A stretch of DNA of 64,000 bases, taken from assembly GCA_012934845.2 (NCBI GenBank), contig WNNJ02000794.1, positions 274,259 through 338,258 on the forward strand, in the 5' to 3' direction. The notes under the pieces were generated by a model. That model did not search any database. It was not told where the DNA came from and was given only the letters and a program-made list of their open reading frames with translations. Source of the DNA: Pomphorhynchus laevis. Its lineage: Eukaryota; Acanthocephala; Palaeacanthocephala; Echinorhynchida; Pomphorhynchidae. Shown here one piece after another: positions 23,721 through 33,067 of this stretch. How positions within the stretch are numbered: position 1 is the stretch's first letter; the number at the start of each line of letters is the position of its first letter. Both the position numbers and the translations under genes were made by a program.

Positions 23721-26700
23721 TTATTGGATGTGATCACTTTCAATGTATGGCATAACTTTTCGATGTAACTTTCTGTCAAATTCTCGTTGCCGGCAATATA
23801 TTTTCGCTAATCCTTTCATTGAGATAAACGCTATGCCACCCTGAAAAGAAACAATATAAAATATAGCAGAAACTAAACATACCAATAACGTTCGCTGAAT
23901 GTTTAAATCAATACGACGAAACAGTACTTTTCCAAAAAGTGTGGCCATAGTGGGTAAGATAAGACCACCATTAACAAGACGTGTAACACTAACTGCACTT
24001 ATATTTACATCTTCGTGTAGAATTGCTTCAGGAATAACGCGAGAACCAACGGCTAAACTAATGAAAATGTAAAATTTATAAAAGTAATATGAAAATATAC
24101 ATTTAAAATTAAAATTAATTATTAATAATTAATATTAATATTAATTAATATTAAATAATTAATATTAATTAAATATTAAAATGAAAATATACCTTTATAA
24201 TTAAAATTAATTATTAATATTAATATTAATAATTTATAATTAATATTAATTAAATATTAATTAATATTTAATTAATATTAATAATTTTAAATACAGCTTA
24301 TCTTCCTGGAATATGTGAAAATATTAGAAAACACGTGATTTCAATTTGGAAAGAAATAAATTTATTAATTTTTCAGTAAACAATCAATTTGCACATTTGC
24401 TAGCAATCAATTTGTGAAACGAATTAAATGAAATTAATAAATTTCATTGTCGAAACGCAAGTGTAAATTAGTAATTATTAATTATTTGGCGCACTGCATC
24501 TTCGATGATATCAAATCTACATTTAATTACTACTTGATTACATATTTGAGTTGAAATTATTCTGGTTGTGGCACGACATAATCCTTACAAGTATAGTTCC
24601 TATTTTTGATACAGCAGGACGCTACTAATAAGTCTGGGTGGGTCTCATCAGCTGCGGACCCAGACCTACATTTCACGTTTCGACCCTTATTATCTGCTTA
24701 CTCCGTACACTGAGTCAGTAAATGTAAATAGTCAGTAAATGGTACTGATCGGATTCGAACTCAGGATGTCTGCATCGCCCTTCCAAAGTTATATACACTA
24801 GGCTAGTTGCTCCAGTGGTGTAGATATGCAACTCAGCATATTATTTTTGGTAGAGAATTGTATTAACGATCTAGTAGAATCGTACCCTATGTGTGCGATC
24901 CTTTGCCTGATCACTGTTTCTCATGCTGCCACCTGAAATGAATGTTTATAATTTAACTTGATTGAATATGTGAACTGAAATTGGGGTTTTGGAACGACAT
25001 TATGCTCACAGATATTCTTTCCTATTGTTGATACACCAGTACGCTACTAATCAGTTTGTGTGGGTCTCATTAGTTGCTACCCAGACCTACGTTTCGACTC
25101 TTATTATCTGCTTTCTCCGTACACTGATGCTGATCGGATTTGAACTAAGGACGTCTGTATCGCGATTCAACGTTACATCCACTAGGCTACCTGCTCCAGT
25201 AGTGGAGGTCTGCATTTCTATATATCATTTTTAAATAATAATCGCGCTTCCAACGTTGCATTTACTAGGCTAGCTGCTTCAGTAGTGTAGATATGCATTT
25301 CTCTTCATTACTTTTTAATGAAATGAAAAGAAATGTATACATACACAAATGGAGCAGCTAGCCTAGTAAATGCAACGTTGTCAACGCAATGCAGACGTAA
25401 TGTTACACTAATGTTAATAAATAAAAAGATTCATTAAAAGAGATATCAATTAAATAGCAAATTTTATTAAACTAAGAAAGTTTTATCGGAAATATAGTTA
25501 TTGTAATCAAGTTATTGTTAATAATTGAAGTATAATTCGGCTAGGTATTACGATAATATTCGACAAAGCCAACCACAGATTAAAGTAGAGAATGTAAGGA
25601 AACAAATTGGCGGGACACCAAAAGAAAATAGTCAAGAATTATGACTAATGTAATTTATAACTGTAAACAATCAATTTGCACATTTGCTAGCAATCAATTT
25701 GTGAAAACAACATAAATGAAATTAATTATTAAATTTTGATTTAGCATTATTATGTTTTGTTTAGTTTATAATTATTTTAAATACGTAGACTCAGTTAGCT
25801 GATTTGATTAATAGATTTCATTGTCGAAACGCAAAAGTGTAAATAATATAGTGAATAATAAAGTGATTTATAACTGTAATTTAAAACTGTAATTTATAGA
25901 GCACATCAAGTAACCTTGACTCAGTGGTTTATTAAAGGAATCATTAGAGAAAACAACTGCTAATAATTGTGATGATACCGGCCAAGCATACAATGCAACA
26001 ATAACGCTTTAGTGTAATAGCGGCGAACACTTTATTATTTTTGTATATGATGATCGTTCATATGATGATCGTTCTCTTCATTACTTTTTAATGAAATGAA
26101 AAGAAATGTATACATGCACAAATGGAGCAGCTTGCCTAGTATTAAATATATTAAATATATTAAATATATAAATATTAAATATATTAAATATATTAATATA
26201 TTAATATTAAATATATTAAATATTAAATATTAATGAAGTAACGCGTAAACGTTATTTAACTAATAAAGTCAAAATAAATATAAATTAAATTAATGAAGTA
26301 ACGCGTAAATGAAGTCAAAATAAATAAATAAAAAATGCCAATAAAAGAAAAAGTAAGGTACCGTTTTCTTCGTTATTACCACCGAATAACTTATGAACAT
26401 TACCACGCCAAAACCTTACGATCATTTCTTGCCATTTTATAAATCTGCTAAAAATTAGCATTACTGGGATGGTTGGAAGTCCAATGAGTAAAAATAAAGG
26501 ATCTGCCTTTTCCATAAGTGATAAACCCTCTTTATGTCCAAGAACCTGTAATTAAATAGATTAACTTGTAGAATTTAAAACATTATCACCTGCATAACTG
26601 TAATGGCTCCATAGGTTACACTAATCCAGTAGGCAGAACCTACTAAAATACCTCCAGCGACAAATGGACACGACTTTCCAATAAGCTTTTCAATCATATC

Positions 26701-28726
26701 ACATGCATCGGCCATCATTCCTTCAAATACAAATTATTTGCCGGAAAATTAAAAAACGGTGATTTTGATTCACCTCCAGAACTTCTATTAAATGTCAATT
26801 AAGAATTTATATTTTTCTACATATTTAAAAAATAATTAATATTTTAAAAATATCATTAAAAAAATTATCATAATAATAATTTTGAGTTAAAAAAATCATT
26901 AAAATAAATAATTATCATAATTATATAATATGATAATTATATTATAATTATATTATAATTATCATAAATAATTATTTTAATGATTATAATATTATAAAAA
27001 TATTAAATAATCTTAAAATATTAAATATACTCAATTAATGATACTTATTTATAAACATCATAAATAGATAGATATAATTATATAGATATTTATATATTTA
27101 TCTATTAATATATATTATAATATTTATTTAATATAAATAAGTAATATTTATATAAAAATAAAAATATAATAATATTATATTATTTATAATAATAAAAGTA
27201 TCATTATAAGACGCAAGCAGCGTCGAACAACGAATTATCATTACAGCGCAAACAACGATCGAACAGAGAATTATTATTACGATGCAAGAAACGATCGAAC
27301 AACGAATTATTTTACGACTCAAGCAACGATCAAACAACAATTACGATTTAGACTTGCAGATTTCGATTTAATAGATAAGGATAATTATAAAGATATTAAT
27401 ATTTGTATTCATACAGATATTTTTATATATTTATCTATTAATGTATATATTTTATAATATTTATATAATAACATAAATATAATAATATTTATTATAATAT
27501 TAGTTCCATTAAGAAAAGTCATGTTTTCAAATGATTTTGCAATTAAAATGTCAACTACAACTTTTGTTATCTGCCGACTATTGAGTGGACTTGCAAGTGG
27601 GTTTTTTCAAAGTATCGACATTATTAAATTACTTAATAAAATTGGTTTTGAAAATAAAAGATTTCATGCCTTTTAAAAATAATTGTCTTTTTCGCATGAT
27701 ACTAAAGACAAATTTTATTTAAAAAGAAACAATGACTGAATTTAAATCTGACCGCTGTTCTAAAATGACATTCATTTTAAAAATAACGATGAGAATATGT
27801 TGTACTTAAAAAATCAACGAAGAATAATTCTAAATGCCGACGTTCAGATGGATATACATCACGAAGACTTGTTGAAAGTAATTTTGTTTCTCTCTTTCAA
27901 GATTTGTTTTAAAAAGTGAGGTCTATCAACACAATGTATTTGAGAATACATTATAATAACAAGAATAATCCATACTTTCTTTCGGTTATAATCCCTAAAT
28001 GAAAACAGCAGCAACATTTGAAACTAAAAAATCAGTAGCAAATATTTAAAAGTTAGCCAACATATAATTTAAAGCTTTCTAAATTTGCGGAATATATTAT
28101 ATGCTTTGCAAAATGTTACTCGAACTACTTTTTTAATCTCGATATTTGAACAATCAAAAACGTATATTTTATCAAAAGTACATTTCAGAAACAACTTCAA
28201 ACAGTTACGTGTGTTCAAGTGTTATTTTTTACTGTCAAACATTAATTCTAAATACAACTTTGATAAAACAAACACACGCATCTATTATAATGAATAAATT
28301 TTATAGATTTAGCTTTGTGTACACCTGCTATGTTTTAGGCAAAGCATTTTTAACTCGTGGATTTTAATGAAATTATCAATACAATATTTTAAAATATTTT
28401 AAATAATAATTTAAAAATGATTAATAATTAAATATGTTAATTTAAACAGATATTACCTTTAGGAGGAAATCCAATGTTATACGGTTCTTGGCACTGAGGA
28501 CAATATACTTGTACAGAAGATACACCACCCTGTTTTTCATCAATCCACCGCTGCACACAAGATTGGTGTGTCCACTTTGTTGTGCCACTACAACGACAAG
28601 GACTTATCCATTCATCACTAAGATTATCTTCATCGTCCTGTGCAAAGCATATCCAACATACACGAGGTCTTTTGAAAAATTCAACGTTAGCAGAATAGAG
28701 GAAACTAAAGCCAATTACCTCGACAT
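23721..28726 (-). CDS. MARCHF5: MARCHF5 orthologue, RING-CH E3 ubiquitin ligase of the mitochondrial outer membrane
   Basis: Six exons: 28726-28719, 28668-28457, 26720-26590, 26545-26362, 24052-23883 and 23840-23721. All borders are GT-AG, phases agree, and the total is 274 residues (human 278). The RING-CH domain has all eight zinc ligands: C7, C10, C27, C29, H37, C40, C59 and C62, including CWICFA and SPCRCSGTTKW. Multi-pass membrane segments follow (SCPFVAGGILVGSAYWISV; DPLFLLIGLPTIPVMLIF; LGGIAFISMKGLAKIYC), closely matching vertebrate MARCHF5, which ubiquitinates mitochondrial fission, antiviral and import factors. Introns are 50, 1736, 44, 2309 and 42 nt. The long ones hold SINEs, a Penelope-like fragment and a minisatellite. 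The region joining the RING to the first membrane segment looks a few residues shorter than in human. The start ATG gives MSRPRVCWIC, the usual spacing. Confidence 0.92.
24545..24835 (-). mobile_element. tRNA-derived SINE (family 2), copy 1
   Basis: On the minus strand a box A (TAGCCTAGTGTA, 24805-24794) is followed by a box B (GAGTTCGAATCC near 24762-24751), the spacing of a tRNA-like polymerase III promoter. The body contains the CGAAACGTGAAATGTAGGTC block near 24690-24660. It sits in the 2.3-kb MARCHF5 intron in the gene's own orientation. Confidence 0.75.
24970..25220 (-). mobile_element. tRNA-derived SINE (family 2), copy 2
   Basis: Same structure as copy 1. Minus-strand box A (TAGCCTAGTGGAT, about 25189-25177) is perfect to the consensus, and box B is TAGTTCAAATCC (about 25147-25136). 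The body shares GTCGAAACGTAGGTCTGGGT (about 25099-25080) and continues to about 24970. It diverges from copy 1 by scattered substitutions and small indels. Confidence 0.75.
25252..25381. repeat. Inverted pair of family-2 SINE heads (~65-bp arms)
   Basis: CAACGTTGCATTTACTAGGC at 25252-25271 is mirrored at 25381-25362. The arms continue through CTGC..CAG and TGCATTTCTTTTCATT-like sequence to a centre near 25315. Half of this unit recurs at about 26069-26140 (CTTCATTACTTTTTAATGAA ... GGAGCAGCTTGCCTAGTA), so the palindromic form has itself been copied. Confidence 0.75.
25723..25808 (+). mobile_element. Penelope-like 3'-end fragment (~85 bp)
   Basis: Nearly identical to 46420-46508, the 3' end of the element in the Cys-rich LINE: ATTTTGATTTAGCATTATTA, then ATACGTAGACTCAGTTAGCT and GATTT. 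It lies in one of two copies of a local repeat, and the other copy (24376-24468) lacks it. Flanking ATTAAT looks like the target duplication. It is a strongly 5'-truncated insertion. Confidence 0.75.
27199..27343. repeat. Minisatellite, about four ~36-bp units, in a MARCHF5 intron
   Basis: Four imperfect units contain CGCAAGCAGCGTCGAACAAC or a variant (AACAACGATCGAACAGAG, AGAAACGATCGAACAACG, AGCAACGATCAAACAACA), each followed by AATTATTATTA-like spacer. It is richer in G+C than the intron around it. The minus-strand ORF at 27128-27340 is produced by this repeat and is not a gene. Confidence 0.8.
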
Positions 28727-28759
28727 TCGTTTATAAATTTCAAATTCAGTTCAAAATCT

Positions 28760-29330
28760 AAAATTCTGTTGAAATAAATTTTTCTAATTTTTAGTCAATA
28801 TAGCATAATTGACTTCCTTATAGATAACTATCAAACAATTATTAAACATCAAATTTATCAGCGACATTAAATAAAGAAACTTGAAAATTAAAGGAATTTT
28901 GTATCACCGTAACTTTTTCTGTTATTCAGTATGAAAATAATTGAATGCAGAATTAATTTTCAATATATGTGAACAGTCATCGCATTCGATGTAATATTTA
29001 ACCTACACAATTTACACGATGATATAAAGTTAACGTAGAAGTGAGAAATGTGTTATTTCACAATCTATTTTAATTGAAAATGTGAGATAATTTATTGTGA
29101 TAGAAATCTGAAACATACATACTTCTAGCTATAAGTATATATTTTATTGTATAAAATATATAATTATATAATATATTTTATAATATATAAAAATCTTTGT
29201 TTCTATAATATATAAAAATATCTATTATTATAAAAATAGAAATTTTTTTATTTATTTCGAAAAGATAAATTAATTTATTTATAATGCTGTCAGCTTATAG
29301 ATATTCATAAAAATATCAATGGTAACAATT
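28760..29330. other. A+T-rich sequence upstream of MARCHF5
   Basis: About 570 bp between the MARCHF5 start codon and a decayed Gypsy fragment. It presumably contains the MARCHF5 promoter, but I see no TATA box or other element that I can defend. Confidence 0.4.
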
Positions 29331-30975
29331 AATGCACAGGTATATCAACTTAACATTAGGAAAGAATATATTTAAATTAAGCTTCTCGAAAATCTGATCT
29401 CATTGCAATTTATTTGAATCGTTTACAGCTCATGGACGAGTAATACGGTTATCTTCACATTATTTTAAATGGATTAAGGACTTTTCTTTCAAAATACGTT
29501 CTCGTGTTGAAGTACAAACATTTTCGATAGCATGTGAGGCTAAAAATTGTTTGAATCTATTCTCCAACAAATCGTTGAGATCAGCGATCGGTTGCTTTTA
29601 TATTCAATAAACAAAGACGAAACAAGATAAAGAATGAGAAAATTGAACGATGGAAAAAAATTTCAGAATATGCTTTTGATATTGTATACAGATCTGAAAG
29701 TTTAAATACTGTCACTGATTCCGTGTCTAGATATGTCTTTGAAGCTTTGAAAAGTCTCGATATACTTGCTGAGCTGCACTGTCAATTATGTCATCCTGGT
29801 TGCTTTAGTTTAGCTCATTATGTTCGACGGGTAAATTTACTTTATAGCTTGGACGATGCTAAAACTGTTCTTAATAGTTGTGATGCATGCCTACATCTTA
29901 AGCATAGATTTTTGAACTCTAGAAGCACACTTATTCAAAGCCACTTGTCATTTTGAGCGTTTGGTCATTGATTTCAAGAGACCCAACCTACACAGTACGG
30001 TCGTCCTTACTTGTTAACGATAGTCGACGAATTTTCCCGGCTTCCTTTCGGCTTAATCTGTGCAGACACAAGCAGCTTTTCTGTAATTACATGTTTGACT
30101 TCGCTATTTAATATATTTGGGCACCCTCAATTTGTGCTAACTTATCGAAGACGATCTTTCACATCAAACAAGTTTTATAAATTTTTACATCAGTATGGTA
30201 TTGCAGTGGGTCATAGTTATATGTACAATCCACGAAGTAATTGTCAAGTTGAGCGATTGAATATAACATTATGGCGAGCAATTTAGCTAAGCCTACACGA
30301 TCTAGGATACCCATTCAATCGATGGGAAGAAATACTCGACACCGCTCTTCACTCCATACGCTCTTTACTTAGTATATCAATCGGCACCATACCTCACGAT
30401 ATAATGTTTTTCTATCCTAGGCGTTTTTCTGGGATCCAAGAAACATCAAGGAATTTGCAGAAAGAATATTCTGTTTTAATTCGAAATTTTAATCGTCAAA
30501 TAAAAATTATCCAAAAGTAGTATAGGATAAGATAATGTACGCAAACGATAACTATTCTTGGGTTACTCTTAGTAATGATCGAGAAGTTACTATTAATAAT
30601 AGACGCATCTACTACCAGACAATAACTTCAGGTCATCACCCGAAAGCGTAGTGAACTCATTATCTTAATCTGATACTCAACCTGGAGCACAGAATACACT
30701 GCAAAAGGAAATGAGTTTCAAATCAAGATTAGCGAAACCAAAAAATCGGAAGAACCGGTAGAATATTCATCTGGAAATTTGAGGGCATCCGCTGGATTTT
30801 CAGAATCACAATTGAATCTGTGGTTTTCTTCTAATGGACGAAGAATCGAGAGACCAGAATACATAAATGATTGTTTAAAGTAAGCAGAGTGCTGAAGAAT
30901 GTGATATATTTCATATGTAACGTTTATTATTTATTTCAAATATTTAAATAAAGCTTCTCGAAAGTATGATATCAT
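29330..30975 (+). mobile_element. Gypsy LTR-retrotransposon fossil, RNase H/integrase part only
   Basis: A short internal piece of a Gypsy element related to the one at 32.95 kb. It retains a stretch equivalent to the end of RNase H (near 29640), the integrase zinc-binding region (about 29760-29910) and the integrase core (about 30000-30290). Gag, protease and RT are absent. Similar blocks around AAGCTTCTCGAAA at about 29374-29403 and 30945-30975 may be the remains of its LTRs. It is broken in many places and clearly older than the neighbouring Gypsy copy. Confidence 0.7.
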
Positions 30976-30979
30976 TACA

Positions 30980-32620
30980 CACCTTCCCTACCAATGCTGA
31001 TTTAATTTGAAATCAGAAATGATTTTAATTACATTTGTAAAAGATAAGACGAAAGCCTTTCATTAAATCTAATTGCAAATAAAAGACATGCCGAGTGATT
31101 GTCAGCCAGCATTAAAATAACACAAACGTGAAGATTGACTATTGGATTAGTAGCTGATTAGGTCCACTGATACTGAAATGTAGCTATAATGAACGTAAAT
31201 GTTTTTTTGAGATCATTATATATATTAAATAATCTAAGATCATTTTACCACTTCAGTCTTTCATTTTATTTACCCACTTTATTCTTTCATTTTATTTACC
31301 CACTTTCGCCTTTCGTCATGTGGAGATAAAGTATTAACTACAACTCATAAAAATACAATAATTCACAGAGTAAGGTAAAGTAAAGTTCCTGTAGATAAGA
31401 TTTTAAATATAAATTAAAACTTTTGATTGTGCCAATTAAATATAAGCGCGTGTCTTCTAATCATCAATCTCCTAATCGAAAGGAGACTCATTTTTGAGTC
31501 TCCTTTCGGGCACTCAAAAATGTGTAACAAACATTTTGCGGTTTCATTAAAGAATTTAAAAATTTTCATTATAAAATTTTTGCTCTAACAACCAAAGCTA
31601 TACTTTTTGAATTTCGTAGACTTCAGTTGCGTGGTATCATTGCGAGTGAGTCAGAAAATCAAATTCTAATTCGTTTATTCTTGTCTCATATTTCACAATA
31701 TGAGAAACCAGCGATATGTTACAATATGCCACAATATGTTACATCAGCTTGAGAATGTATTTAAATTTGTAAGCAAAACTACGTATCTTAACTTTATTTT
31801 GTTCGATTTGGATAAAATATGTTTTTGATATTGTCGTTGAATACCATCGAAATTCTAATTTGATTTTTATGTTAAATTAGTAGGTTAGTATTCGTAGGTG
31901 GTGCATCACACAATATATGGACAATCTTGACAGTTGACGATATACATGTATATATATTTTATTACTTTGCATCTTACTTTCTAGAAAAAGACAATTTATG
32001 ATGTAAGGATTATTCTTTAATATTTAAATCCGTCTAGAAATTATACTGAAACATTGTATTGTATGTAAATATCTTTTAGTGGCCCACCTTTTCTAAATTT
32101 AATGACTTTTGTCTTCTATATTTACCTACAGTTCGTTATTCTTACAGCTCGTTATTTTATGTAATCTAGCCAAAGCATTTTGAAGCTTTTAAACTTCAAA
32201 ATTGCCACTTACAAAGTGCCACTTCAAACGTCAACTTTTATTTGGCAGGCCGGATTTGAATAAGTGGAATAGCAGAGGAATTAGACCGTCACCTTGTAAA
32301 ACGTCTTTTGTTTGTGCTATATCTGACCGAAAGTGAAATTTATTTATTACCTTTATGTAATAAAGGTAATTTAATTTTTATTTAATTTTTTTATTACCTA
32401 ATATATTTGACAATATTTTTATGATTTTTCCTTTAATATTGTGCTAATTCATGATCTTATATTATAAGATTTGTCTAAAAAACAGCATACGATTGTTTTG
32501 CGTTAGTTTCGAATGACGTTTTTATTCGACAAATTAAGTTTGTCACCTACTTTTGACGATAATTTTCATTGAAAATTTTCATTGAAAATTATCGGTAATA
32601 ATTTTCGTAATTTTTTGATG
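30980..32620. other. Intergenic A+T-rich sequence, no gene seen
   Basis: No coding exon or recognisable transposon. A duplicated TTTCATTTTATTTACCCACTT occurs near 31260-31305, and a perfect hairpin is listed separately. Confidence 0.55.
31477..31508. repeat. Perfect hairpin, 14-bp stem, TTTT loop
   Basis: CGAAAGGAGACTCA at 31477-31490 pairs with 31495-31508. A partial further copy CACTCAAAAATG follows at about 31511. It resembles a terminator-like stem-loop in shape, but there is no adjoining gene in this eukaryotic setting. Confidence 0.85.
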
Positions 32621-32627
32621 ATATAAT

Positions 32628-32857
32628 ATTTTTGTTGAAGAATTGCAAGGTAGGGAATTTATTTGATTTTTTTACAAATTTTCAGTCGCTCCTAGCGACC
32701 TTCTTCAGGCAAAAAAAATCAAAAATTCAAACAGTAAAATCTGGATTTTACTGTTTGAATTTTTGATTTTTTTTGCCTGAAGAAGGTCGCTAGGAGCGAC
32801 TGAAAATTTGTAAAAAAATTTCAAATAAATTCCCTACCTTGCAATTCTTCAACAAAT
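32628..32857. repeat. Near-perfect ~230-bp palindrome (foldback or MITE-like)
   Basis: Arms of about 112 bp meet at 32742/32743. The left arm runs TTGTTGAAGAATTGCAAGG ... TCGCTCCTAGCGACC ... CAAACAGTAAAATC and the right arm is its mirror, with only one or two small differences. Each arm holds its own small palindrome (GTCGCT CCTAGCGAC). It ends about 94 bp before the left LTR of the Gypsy element. There is no ORF, so it would be a non-autonomous foldback element or a recent inverted duplication. Confidence 0.85.
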
Positions 32858-32950
32858 ATGAGTGGAAATTTTTACCAACACATAATATTTTTGCTGTTTT
32901 TATTTGATCTCTTAAAATACAATGTGGCATTATGCTATATGTTTTATAGT

Positions 32951-33048
32951 TGTGGTATCACATTTAATTACTTTATCATTTATATTTAACTTTACCTACT
33001 ATTTGTAGATTCGTGAATAAAAGCCATTTATTCTCTCTGGTTATCACA
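32951..33048 (+). repeat. Gypsy 5' LTR (98 bp)
   Basis: Begins TGTGGTATCACATTTAATTA and ends TCTCTGGTTATCACA. Identical to the 3' LTR. It is very short for an LTR. The segment ATTCGTGAATAAAA (33009-33022) is the exact reverse complement of 33050-33063, just inside the element. Confidence 0.93.
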
Positions 33049-33049
33049 A

Positions 33050-33063
33050 TTTTATTCACGAAT
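33050..33063 (+). promoter_or_regulatory. Presumed primer-binding site, self-complementary to the LTR
   Basis: TTTTATTCACGAAT starts 2 nt after the 5' LTR, where the minus-strand primer normally binds. It has no TGG start typical of tRNA-primed elements, but pairs over all 14 nt with the LTR segment at 33009-33022. Some Gypsy relatives (Tf1/sushi type) prime reverse transcription with the 5' end of their own transcript. Self-priming here is inference. Confidence 0.5.
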
Positions 33064-33067
33064 TGTC

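Larger units (their letters stand above)
24376..25850. repeat. Direct repeat pair, one copy carrying an insertion
   Basis: 24376-24468 and 25662-25850 share AATCAATTTGCACATTTGCT and then ATTTCATTGTCGAAACGCAA. In the second copy about 90 bp carrying a Penelope-like 3' end lies between these two blocks; the first copy lacks it. Both lie in the 2.3-kb intron of MARCHF5. Confidence 0.8.

Noticed and set aside
24740-25200. True tRNA genes suggested by good A and B boxes
   Set aside because: No cloverleaf with an acceptor stem and anticodon arm forms, and the same sequence continues into a shared non-tRNA body, so these are SINEs.
27128-27340. Cys/Ile-rich minus-strand ORF
   Set aside because: Produced by a minisatellite inside a MARCHF5 intron.
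28085-28367. Two overlapping plus-strand ORFs of 70-73 residues
   Set aside because: They fall in a MARCHF5 intron, overlap in different frames and show no domain or conserved pattern.
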